The position numbers and the translations under genes were made by a program. A stretch of 64,000 bases of DNA from Ciona intestinalis (lineage: Eukaryota > Chordata > Ascidiacea > Phlebobranchia > Cionidae). Of the stretch, positions 1 through 10,480 are shown one piece after another. Position 1 is the first letter of the stretch. Every line of letters begins with the position of its first letter. The stretch covers positions 2,993,649 to 3,057,648 of the forward strand of contig NC_020177.2 in the NCBI RefSeq assembly GCF_000224145.3, in the 5' to 3' direction. Below the pieces are notes generated by a model, which saw only the letters and a program-made list of their open reading frames with translations, was not told the DNA's origin and made no database searches.

Positions 1-3000
1 TGTTCATTTGTTCCAACACAACTACAGGACTCAAATTAGCTGTTAATTTCTTAGGGGTAGTAATTTTCTTCATGCTTTTATTATTTTCCGTAGATGACCC
101 ATATATCCTAAGCCTTCGGTTTTCTTCCATAGCTTTAAGGTGGTGGGCAGGGCCGTGTATTATCACGGACTTCCCACATAAAAACAGCCCACAATCGCTA
201 TGGTGTTTTATCATCAGTGATTTGACCCCGCTTGTGTAACTTGTGATCACAAATCGAGGAATATCGAAGTTGTAAGCCACTGTGTTGGTCGGAAAACCGT
301 TACTGATACAGTCGAGGGCGTCCAACAGATCTCGAATGGTGTACCTGGCACGCCCGAAACCTCTGGTCTCATTAAGTGCCGTACATGAGCATTGAGAGTA
401 GTGTTTCAAAGGTGGACGATCGCTATAACTTTCGTCGATAGCAGATGCAACTTGAACAGCTCGAGATTTAGAAACATGGCATCCTTGCGCATCATTTGGA
501 TCAGGATTCACTGCCAAGAGACCGAGTGTATGGTAGAAAAACTTGCTTTTTTCGCTCATTTTACTATCTGAGGTAGATGGGGGATGCTGTGAGGTAGACT
601 GGGCTGCAGGAGAATGGGATTTCTGGCCAACACCACTAACTAAGTGAGTTAATTCGCTCAGAGAACTGTTAGCTAATGGTAAGCTAGTTGTTTCTGTAGG
701 GAGTTCTTTGTTAGATGGTAGTGCCCTATTTTGCTGAGCAAGGATAGTGAAGTCACCCACCTCCGAACCAGGCATGGATGGTAAAGATTTTCTCGACTTT
801 TTTGAGTCGTATGAAAGCAAAGAAGGGTGAAAGATGAGTTTGAGTGATGCGCACTTGGATTTTCTGATACACTGGAAGCATTAGGACCATCAGAGATTGG
901 AAACACTGTTTTTACAACATTAAATTCTCCGTTGTTGTCATTGATGGCTTGATGAATGAAATTAGAAAAAGTACACTCATATGTAGAGATTGCTTTTAAC
1001 CCGGAAATTTTTTTATTAGTTCCAATTGTGTGGCTTGTAGCACCATCATGTTCATTAAAACTTGACTTTTTTTCAATACTGGCAAATAAATTGATTTGGC
1101 AAAAGGGGTCAACGGCTAGCAGGTCTTCAGTATCAAAATCTTGCAGTTGAAGACTGTCTTCCTCAACTTGCTCCTTTAAATTACATTAGTATTTCAGTGT
1201 TTCCTGATATATTTTAACCAGCTATATTTCACAGTGCTCGTTAGTGAAATAACACGAGCAGGAAACACTGTTGACTGCTCCGAAAATTAAATTTTTATTT
1301 CTAATTTTTATTACAGTTTTGGGACAGGATTTTTAATGCAAATGCTGCTACAGGTCGTGTTAACCTGTAAACATAAATTCAAGTATTTTTACAAAACTAC
1401 TTTTACTGTGGACTGCCTTATCCAGTAGCTAGCTAGGAAACACACACTGTTTATTGAATTTTTCAATTTAAAACTTATCAAAAAAGTATGTGCAGTGGTG
1501 CAGCCAGAAAAAAATTAAAGGTTTTTTTTTCAAATTTTTTTCGTTATAATTTTTTTTTTTTTCAATTCTTTTTTTGTTATAAATTTTTACTTTAAAAAAA
1601 ACAGAGAATTCCCTCCCCCTAGCTGCGCCACTAAGTACATGTAAAAAAAATAAAACAAAACTGAACAAATCACACTTCAACACTTAAAACGATACCTCAT
1701 CTTTAAAAGGTAGCTTCTGCAGTTTCTTTGTGTATGGTTTAAAGTCATATTTAAAATTTGTTATTCTGTCCTCAACAGAACATGGTACGGCTTCAGCAAT
1801 CTCTTCAATTGCTGAATTCCAAATAGGTCGCAACCTAAAAAGAAATGTTTTAGAAGACCGTAATTGATTGATTTGTAATATAAACAAGAATCCTGCAACT
1901 TGTCATAAAGAAAGATACAGGCTTAAAAAAATTGACACTTTTATTGCTTTAGTAGATGTTTACAGTTACAGCTAGTTTTTTTCATTCTTCTTTAAAATTC
2001 AAGCTTTTGGCAAAAGATCAGACAAAGAAATGACATGTCCTGGGTCCTAGGACAATTGTTGGCAGACCTGCCCCTAACCTAGAGGTTTCAAGGCTCGTTG
2101 CTGCTACTATTGTGGGCGTATGTGTCCTTGGACAAGACACATAATGGCATTGGTCAACCAAGTGGTCACTAATGGCTTGTTTAAATTGTCAACCATAAAA
2201 TAAAAACTCACAAAAAAAACAATCACTCACAAAGTTACATACGTGGTAATTAGTAAGCGGGCACGAGATGTATGATACAGAACATCTGCGTTATAACAAC
2301 TGTCGATTTCACGGCCACACGAGAGTAAATAAGTTACATTCATTCAAACTGCATACCGTATTGGAATTTCAGACTTTGGCACTTTCTTCGTAAGTTTTTT
2401 CTGTTTGTTGATGATGTCACCAATGATGACATCATAATCTTCAGCGGACTTGTAAGCAAAAATCCGTTGCTCAGTTACCCAACCCCGCTCTGGACTGTCA
2501 CCAAGAAATTGAACGTGATACATGCGGATGGCTCTCCCACTACCTGTAGTAAGTTGTGTTAAAACTGGTAGCCAGAAATACTGTTGTTTTTATAATATAG
2601 TTCTACTAGCACTTATCTGCGTACAGACGTTTCGGCATATTATATATATAAATACTAGTTTGCGCTGTTGAATATGCTTGTTTTTTAATATAGTTCTACC
2701 AGAATTTATTTGCGTACATGTGTTTTGACATATTATATATATATATATATACATAAATACTGGTCTTTGCACTGTTGAATATGTTTGTTTTTTAATATAG
2801 TTCTACCAGCATTTACATGCATACAGACGTTTCAATATACTACGTGGGCTATACATTAAAACTGTGTGCCGAGTGTCATTCACCCAGATAAAAACGATGT
2901 GTATAGGGCATTAAAACACAGGTGGTATGTGAATAAATTCCAAAGAGCTATTTTAGAAACAAGTTTAATGTGCCTGACAGCAACAGTATAATATATTACA

Positions 3001-4740
3001 TGGTTTATATAAATATGTTTTGACAATTTACCTCGCATTTTTGTAAATAGATTCTCAATAGGGTCAGTTGTTATCATGCATGGCCATAAGGGATGTCCAG
3101 CTACATACGCCCACACTAAGTCTGCAGACTTCCACAATATTGGTGTCTCAACAACTGGTAACTGTAAAATATTAATTTAACTTAGACAAATATTTTACTG
3201 TTTAGGATTCGTTTGGAAATTTGGCTAAAACTTATTTAAAAGGTATTTGCAAAAATAACAGATAAATTTTAAAAGCAAAGCTTTATATATATTTGAAATG
3301 AATATTAACAGAAAAAGAAAATGTCAAATACAAAACTACAAAAAATGACTTTTTATGTGTGTTATTGCCACATTAATTCTTCTTTAAATTCGTTGTAATT
3401 AAACTAAACCAATAAAAGTAATTGGTATTTAAATGATAATTGATTACTTTTGGTTTTAATTCAAGTGCAGGTGATGGTTTAAGAACTTCTTTAGGGCTAT
3501 CATCATCATGTGACTTCTTAGGAACTCGTCTCCTTTTGGAAATTCTAGAAAGTCAAAAAATATGAAAAATGGCGTATTTTATAACTAAATCGTACCAAAA
3601 GTGCATTCCGAAAAAACAGCTAAAAGTGCGATATTTTAAGAATTTTAGGCCTATACCTGGTTTTAAATGCAGTTATTCGTCCCATGGCCGCTAATTAATT
3701 TGATATTAGCCCAAATATGTACCAAAATACATGTGCAAAACTTAACATCAAGTGTGGTTTCTCTACACTTTTTTTTTTAACAATAATTGTACCACAGAAT
3801 GTACGTTTTTGCACATGTATAATATATATATATTAAAAGAGGACTACCATGTTATGGAGACTTGAATCGAGCAATATTTAATTTTTTTAAACAATTAGTA
3901 TTAAGAACATACCTTGGGGATTTTGTGTCTGAAGAATGACTGACTCCATTTAATGAAGGCAAACCTGAAGAAAATTAGAGTTCATGGGCATATAGGTTTT
4001 CAGTATTCTTAATTTAACTATTTGTGGCCTAAAGTAAATTATGTTTTGGTTTATAAACCATCAAATTGCGGTGTTTAACACTCAAACACCAAAACTTAAG
4101 ACAACAGTTATTTTGTTTATAAAATGTCGGGTATGCACGGCATAATTCTTTCCACCCTCCAATTAACTAAACAATGAACCAAATCTGTTTCAAATTAAGT
4201 AGGTTTTTGTACATGTTTGCATACTAATTTTTAATGTAAGCAAGCGCTAGCGTAAAAAATACAGATCTCAGGAACTGCCATATTCTGCAGACTGGTATAC
4301 TTACTTTGGTTTACAATTTTGTCAACAATATCATCCAAAACTTGGCGTAAAATATTTGCATCCTCTTCAACCTTTTCCGTTTCAATTGATTCAATTTTCA
4401 CCATTGAAAGTCCCATTTTTTTCGCCTCTGTAGTTTCAGGCACTAATACATCTGATGTTTCTTCTGTGTCCATAGGAACAGTAATATCTGTTATGTGTTT
4501 TACAGTGCCTGTATGTGTGTCACTATTCGGTGTAACTTTAACACCATTGTCTGTGTCCATAGGAGCACTGGCATCCAATATGGTTTTTACAGAATGTGTG
4601 TGAGTATCTGTGGTATCTTTCACACCACCGTTTGAGTCCACCTGCCCATTGCATATTATGTCCCCTGCATTTTCTTTCACAGCAATTTCATCAGTAGCTG
4701 CAGAAACGTGCGCAGAAGATCCAGCATTATTCACATCCAT
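1..4740 (-). CDS. PWWP-domain protein, NSD-like (5' part, runs off the window)
   Basis: Chromatin-associated protein, probably nuclear. Exons on the minus strand: 4740-4305, 3964-3913, 3544-3448, 3161-3032, 2543-2357, 1834-1696 and 1173 to beyond 1; phases agree through the first six (347 codons). The N-terminus (start MDVNNAG) is acidic and low-complexity. Exon 3 carries a basic patch (KRRRVPKK). Exons 4-5 form a PWWP domain: WAYVAGHPLWPCMITTDP, then YHVQFLGDSPERGWV. The ITTDP and YHVQF-GD-PER-WV strings match the first PWWP of NSD1/2/3 best; the PWWP of MSH6 is the nearest alternative. PWWP domains bind H3K36-methylated nucleosomes. No HMG, PHD or SET domain is visible, as expected if they lie left of the window. 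The last exon is open in one frame at its right end and in another from about 870 leftwards, so a frame change, short intron or assembly error lies between. Its left part holds a conserved-looking region I do not recognise. Confidence 0.72.
2061..2348 (+). mobile_element. tRNA-headed SINE, nearly full length
   Basis: Contains GGCTCGTTGCTGCTACTATT, GGCGTATGTGTCCTTGGACA, CACAAAGTTACATACGTGG, GCGGGCACGAGATG and ends at TTACATTCATTC. In an intron of the PWWP gene. Confidence 0.85.
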
Positions 4741-6140
4741 TCAATGCTTGCCTTTTTTCTTCTTTCAAGCGAGATCACATCAAAGTATTAACATGAAAAA
4801 CCTAAAAAAATACTGGTATATCAATATATTTAGTTGGCATGAGAACATTCATAAACCTTGTACTTATATGCATTCAATGCAGAATATTTAAAGCTAAACA
4901 GAATCAGGCTAAGAAAGCATTTAGATAAAACTCTTATGGGCTATATAACTAAACATACACAATGTTGCATCTAGCTGACTGTTGTTGAACACACCATACA
5001 CTGCTTGAGATAAAAAAGACAATACCAAAAGCAAAAAGAAACAAATTAATATGTAAAACATCTTAAAACTGCTAAAATACCAGTGGAGACAATATGTTAG
5101 TCAATTTATATATTAACTCTTTTAAAATAACACACATACAAACATACTTAAACCTTTGAATGTTGAATGTAAAACCAAAATGCAATGCTAATTTAAATGT
5201 TAAATCACTTTGTGAGACTTGTGCTTTGCATACACAAAACGTAAACTTGGACATCTGCCATACATAATAACACACCTAACTATTTGCCTTGCCCGAGCAC
5301 ATGAGAAAATGCGCGCCAGTGGCCAGACTTAGGTCACGTGAACCGGGTATGGCGTGGCGGAACTGTGAAAGGAACCAACTCGTTGAAAAACGTTGGTCTG
5401 TGAATGTATTTTGCTTGTTTTTTCGACTTTTTAGGGTGAATTTGTTCAATTTTTTACTTGCATATCATTCTTTGTTAGGTCCAATCAGCTAAAATTGAAG
5501 TTTTTTAAGTTTTAATGCGGTAATTTGTAAAAATACAGCATGAAAGACGCGCGTTTTAATTTGACTAATGTCAATTTTGATTGTTCAATGCAAAACAAAA
5601 CGCCATTTTGAACCGACTTTTATGTATAACACAAATTCAAATCAATTTCTGTTATATTTTGTTATCAGTATTGGTAAAAATAGATAAATTAGACCCTTTC
5701 CACGTATTAATAGTAGTAACAAGCGTGATGGTATGACATTTCCAGTAAAGAAATATGACCAGGTCACACCATATGTATAGGCCGTTATACAACTGTGTCA
5801 TAATTGCACATTACTACAAGTGTTGCTAAAGTTATTTGTTATAGAGTGTATCATATGCAATATAGATAATTGTTTTTAAAGTGTAAATTTACATCCGCTG
5901 TTATGTAAACATTAAATACGTTATCAGAAACACGTCTAATGGCTCGCTTTCAAGTCATTTTAAAGATAAAAAAAAAACTCTTTTTGGTGCTCTGCAGTGA
6001 CTGTACAAGACATTTTATTTTTAAATAAACCACAGTTTAATGAAACAAACACCAATCGGTTAGTATTTAATTTCAGCTGGCTTTAGATTTACCGTGACGT
6101 TTTATAGTACACGGTTATCAACATTATACACCACAGTTTA
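4741..6140. other. Upstream region of the PWWP gene, no gene seen
   Basis: AT-rich sequence between the start of the minus-strand PWWP gene and a MITE relic. Short open frames here have no family resemblance or splice structure. Presumably holds the PWWP gene promoter. Confidence 0.6.
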
Positions 6141-6142
6141 GT

Positions 6143-6327
6143 TTAGGGTAAGATGGATCATGTTTTTATACGAATTGGTCGTTTTTTTTGGTAGTTAAAA
6201 TAGAATATTATAAAATCGTAACCCAGCGAGTCTAAAATAGCGTTGTTTATTGTTCAAAATACGATATGGGAATATAGGATTTGGGTGCTAACAGTATCCC
6301 GTCTTACCCAACAGCAGGCTACTGTAT
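6143..6327. mobile_element. AGTAGGGTGGGG MITE, diverged
   Basis: TTAGGGTAAGATGGATCATG at the left, CGTCTTACCCAACAG at the right, with the internal AAAATAGCGTTGTTTATTG. Confidence 0.7.
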
Positions 6328-6782
6328 ATCGCCAAGCTTGTAGACAATGTAGAGGGAATCAGCAAGAATTCTCAAAGATATGTCAGCTTTGTAAAACGCA
6401 GTTCAGTGAGTTATACAGTATATGCAGCGAGACCACTACGTAACCATTGGGCCGTAATGCTTGTTTTCAGAAGTGTCATTATCTCAAGCTAATATGAAGA
6501 AATAAAATAGCCTAAATGAAAAAAGTACGTGACATTCTTTAAGCGTCTATTCGTGCTCATTGTGGTTTAAGTACTAACTCGTAGTTTAAAATTTACCTAA
6601 TCATACCTTTTTTTGAAAATTAAAGATGAGTAAACCTTTCATAATCTGTCTTGTGCAAAAACGAGCAACAAATGATCTAAGAATTTGTATTGTATTCATT
6701 ACAATAAATTATATAAGAAGTGTGAACAGTTTATGCATAATTAATAAATAAAATGTACCATCTGCAATTAAAATATTTTAGA

Positions 6783-6842
6783 TAGCCGCCGTGGCATAGT
6801 GGTTAGCGCGCCTGCTGTAACCCAGAGGTAACGGGCGAATCC
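6783..6842 (+). mobile_element. SINE tRNA-like head only
   Basis: CCGCCGTGGCATAGTGGTT with A box TGGCATAGTGG (6792-6802); the B box is decayed. Ends five bases before the oxidase stop codon complement, so it forms the start of that gene's 3' UTR, antisense. Confidence 0.75.
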
Positions 6843-6846
6843 TCGT

Positions 6847-8464
6847 TTACATTTTCGATTGTAAGTTACGTAAGTTCTCTTTTGCCAAGGCCGTTACTTT
6901 AAGCGCACAGCCCCAATGTTGGGCAACTCCTTTTGAGCCGTGACCATAATTATGAATCACAATTGTCCTGTCGTTTGGGGACAATTGGGGGTCGACTTCG
7001 ACTCTTGGACCGCCGACCCTTGCTGGGCGAATTCCTACGTCCACGGCAACGACTTCGGCTTCGCGCACATCAGGAACAAAGACCTCGCATCGCCGCAGAA
7101 GACTTTCTGTATCCTCGGCGTTGATCGCCGTGTCGGTTCGGCCAGGTTGGTATACAGAACCGAGGCATGTGTCGTTGACACGAGGGCAAACAAACGAGTG
7201 GTCAGAAAACTGCAAGTACGTATGAAGGACTAGGTTCTCGGGTGCCCGAACTCGAACATATTGCCCTGAAATTAATATAGAACATTATTATATGACGTTT
7301 ACATGGTTCTCTAGGTTACACTTTGCAGATTTACCTCGTACTGGCGTCACAGCCTTATCGTTTGCGACTTCCCGTGCGCCAACACCTGAACAGTTTACGA
7401 TAATATCTGCTTCATCAAACTCGCTCAAGCGCGACACCTTCTTTTCAACAAAATTTACTCTTGGTTGACCAGTTCTAAAATCATAGTTTTTAAATTTTTA
7501 CTTGTCTGCAATACGTCATACCTACGTCACACTTACGTCATGTCTTTCAAACTTAACAAGCGGGAGCGCAGCCAAGGTAAGTAGAAACTGGTATCAAGTA
7601 CAAAAACCTTGGCCATAAAGTAACACACCGACCCTGGGTTTAGAGGAAGATCAAACACCGGTTGCAACTTTAGAATATTCTTTTTATCGTTGTTTAACTT
7701 AGCGAGTTCTTCGTCTGTCGCCTTCCGCACACTCAGGCAAGTTTGTGCGAAAAATCGAACTGAAAGTAAAAAGTAGTGTAGCTAAAATAGAGTAATGGGC
7801 CAACTGTTGCCTATAAGAACATTCAAGGAATTATAACACCGTATATCATCACAATAACTCCTATAGACCGTTTTTAATTGATTAAAACATGATCGGGATA
7901 TTTAGATATAATGTGCTAAAGGTATCCCATCTTACCCCACAGTACTCTATACACATCTTTTTAGGTTAAATTAGGAATTATAAAATGTATACAGATCAGG
8001 TGTCCCATCTTACCCCACACTATTCTATACACATCTTTTTAAGTTAATTTAAAAATTATATTATGTGTACAGATCAGAATACCTCTCTCTTCTGCGTCCT
8101 CGGGCGACTGAGCGTTATAAATCCACAACATTTCTCGTGTCCTAAGACCAAAGTCCCATGATGTCTTATGGTCAACGGTTTTCAAATGTTCCACCGTTTT
8201 TTGAATATACCCGGTGACGTCGGAGTTATCGTATATTTTGTCATAAGTACGATTCATAATGATTCCAAACCCATGGTCACTGAAAGGGGTATAGTGAATA
8301 AAACTCCATAAAAATCTATAACTGCTTGGGTACCTTGTCGTGCCTGTAAACCTTTCTGCCGTAATTGTGATATGACTTTTGGGAAATTCATTTGCCAAGC
8401 AGTAGGCTGATGCCAGTCCATTTATTCCAGCGCCTAAGACGTCTATTTTAATTGGAACGTCCAT
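6847..8464 (-). CDS. D-aspartate / D-amino-acid oxidase-like FAD enzyme
   Basis: Predicted FAD-dependent oxidase that would deaminate D-amino acids to 2-oxo acids with H2O2 release, usually in peroxisomes. Four exons: 8464-8083, 7759-7537, 7474-7335, 7265-6847; 1164 nt, 387 residues, slightly longer than the usual 340-370. Near the N-terminus is the dinucleotide-binding motif VLGAGINGLASAY. Exon 2 has FVLDTSFYLPWLRSR, like the substrate-domain stretch of DDO/DAO; exon 3 has ADIIVNCSGVGAREV, the family's VNC-G motif. Exon 4 has VGIRPARVGGPRVEVD followed by VIHNYGHGSKGVAQHWGCA, the family signature near the C-terminus. The usual TSxVAAGLWxP segment after the first strand is not conserved (here TTRYPSSYRFLW), so catalytic competence and substrate are uncertain. 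The extreme C-terminus (LQSKM) is not a classic SKL peroxisome signal. Exon 4 is GC-rich compared with its surroundings. DDO versus DAO cannot be decided by eye. Confidence 0.85.
7857..8060. mobile_element. MITE right half, partly duplicated
   Basis: CTATAGACCGTTTTTAATTG to CCCATCTTACCCCACAGTAC, then a second right end CCCATCTTACCCCACAC. Confidence 0.7.
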
Positions 8465-8654
8465 GCCTACGGCACTCTAATAAACAATACAGTCAAAGTA
8501 AAAACGAAAAATATGCTACATAAAAGTTTGAACTGTTGCTTAGATTTACAAACGTATGCCGCAAACGGTTTGTATGTATACGTAAAACTCGGAAAAGTAC
8601 CATATAAATAACATCTACACACGGCAAATTGTAATTCTTGGGTTACAGCTAAGT

Positions 8655-8812
8655 TGTCTCGTTGCTGCTACCGTTGAAGGAGTAGGCATCTTTCGGCAAG
8701 ACACTACGTGGTAACTTGTCAGCAGGCACGAGATGTATAAAACAGGACACCCGTGTTTTAACGACTATCGTTATCCGGCCACGCGAGGACAAAGGAAGTT
8801 ACATTCACACGT
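8655..8812 (+). mobile_element. SINE, internally deleted
   Basis: CTCGTTGCTGCTACCGTTG joined to the right half with ACGTGGTAACTTGTCAGCAG and CCGGCCACGCGAGGAC. Upstream of the oxidase gene. Confidence 0.8.
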
Positions 8813-9498
8813 GTTTACAACATATCGTATTCTGTTATTCCTATATTTACTTTTGCCGGAAAGATAAACCAATCTACAAACCATGCAATAGCTTGCTAAA
8901 GCTGCTTAGTCACCATTAATCTAGTCTTGTCACTCACCCCTATACTGTTTGTACAATGTTTGTTTACCTAACGTACATCCTGAAACCACGGATACACAAA
9001 CATTATACTCAACACATTACCGTTTGTGTATTACAGCTACAGATATAAACACTGTAATAAAAACACTAACATAACCCGAAACACTGTTATAAAAGCACCA
9101 AAATAAACTACGTATATCTAAAACAAAATAAAAACCGACTTTGTTACGTCTTAGGTGGAGATCCGAGATATGAAAGCTCCCTATTACCGGCCTTTGCGGC
9201 AATCGTTCGATTATCAGGCAGCAGGCACCAACATATTACCTTCTTCTATTATCTGCCCAACTGCCCTTTTCTCCTTTCTCTCCTTTCTCTCTTTCTCTCT
9301 CGAAAGACACATCAAGGCGGACGGCGGTTGTAATTGCACACCAGCGAACGTGACTTACACCCGTCAAAATATAGAAGTATAGTCAAATCTATGCATAATT
9401 ATTCTAAAATTTTTAAACACCAGTCAAAGTGAGTTCATTTTCAACTTTTAGTGATTCACTGGACGAGACACCTGACATTTCATATATAGCTTTCATTA

Positions 9499-9695
9499 TA
9501 TAGAAGATGGGGGAAGATGGGACACCTTTTAATTCTATTTTCTTGTCCTATTTGGTAGTAAACGAGGAACAAACAAAAGAATAAAAACAAGTATCTTCAC
9601 AACTCTAATAGTTCGTTGTTAGTTGTTTAAAAAAACGTCAGGATATTTGGGTATTATGTGCTAAAGGTGTCCCATCTTTACCCCAAAGTATTATA
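9499..9695. mobile_element. MITE, about full length
   Basis: GGGGAAGATGGGACACC on the left; GGTGTCCCATCTTTACCCC on the right. Confidence 0.85.
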
Positions 9696-10243
9696 TTCTC
9701 TGTGGGTGAGGTCTTTAGCCGCGCCATCGGACCTGAGGTTGACGCCACTGTTTGCTCATTACCCCAACACCTACAGAGCAGGCACGCCAGATATGTAGGT
9801 CTAATCAGTAACCTGAAGGTATATAGGCTAACAGTTCTTTTGAAATTTGTTAAACAACAAATTTAAACGACAACAGGAAATTGGCAAACTGGAAAACACG
9901 AAAATTAATCAAGTCAACTTATGTCGCAATTATTTATTCGTCTCAGTTACCAAAGTGTATAGATATCGAACGACAAACAAGTAGAAGTATTGCTAAATCA
10001 AAGGAACGACCGACGACACCGTATGCCCCGTGCCTGTAATGTTATACTTAGTAATTAGCGGCTCTTTTGTTTCCATTTTGGTTGACGTAAATTCGCTTGA
10101 TTTTGATTGATGAACTGGGTACAGATAACACGTTGTTGAACAGACGGTGTTTTATGTCGGGTATTCCAGACACGTTTGCCAGGAATGTATAAATACAGAG
10201 GTTTATGCGCTTATAGATTCAATAGAAAAGCCCAACAGTATAT

Positions 10244-10433
10244 AGCAGGTTAGGGTAAGATGGTACACTTTTGTATTATTTTCCCATTTGGTAGTAAATT
10301 AAGAATATTTACAGAAATATATAACCGTAGCCTCACGACTCTAAAATAGCGTTGTTAGTTGTTCAAAATAACACGATCAGGGTTTATAGGATATTATAGG
10401 TATGTTAACGGCTTCCTGTCATACAGTATTATA
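10244..10433. mobile_element. MITE, diverged full length
   Basis: GGTTAGGGTAAGATGGTACA to TGTCATACAGTATTATA; just upstream of the GPCR start. Confidence 0.75.
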
Positions 10434-10480
10434 CTTCGAAAATTGTTTGGAAATATATACAAGGCATTTATAAGATTGAG

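Larger units (their letters stand above)
8813..10480. other. Divergent intergenic region, no gene seen
   Basis: Between the oxidase start (8464) and the GPCR start (10481). Contains two MITE copies (9499-9695, 10244-10433), a CT-rich tract near 9270-9300 and no convincing coding exon. Both flanking genes point away, so their promoters must lie here. Confidence 0.6.

Noticed and set aside
5289-6443. Small plus-strand genes at 5289-5492 and 6243-6443
   Set aside because: No motif, signal peptide or splice structure; the second overlaps a diverged MITE.
6783-6842. tRNA gene
   Set aside because: Has an A box but a decayed B box and no acceptor stem; it is the head of a SINE. The same applies to 14033, 16143, 61758 and 53912, where SINE body follows.
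6940-7233. Plus-strand open frames opposite oxidase exon 4
   Set aside because: Shadow of a GC-rich exon whose minus-strand translation has clear oxidase motifs.
9155-9382. 75-residue plus-strand open frame upstream of the GPCR
   Set aside because: Covers a CT-rich low-complexity tract, with no splice context or family resemblance.
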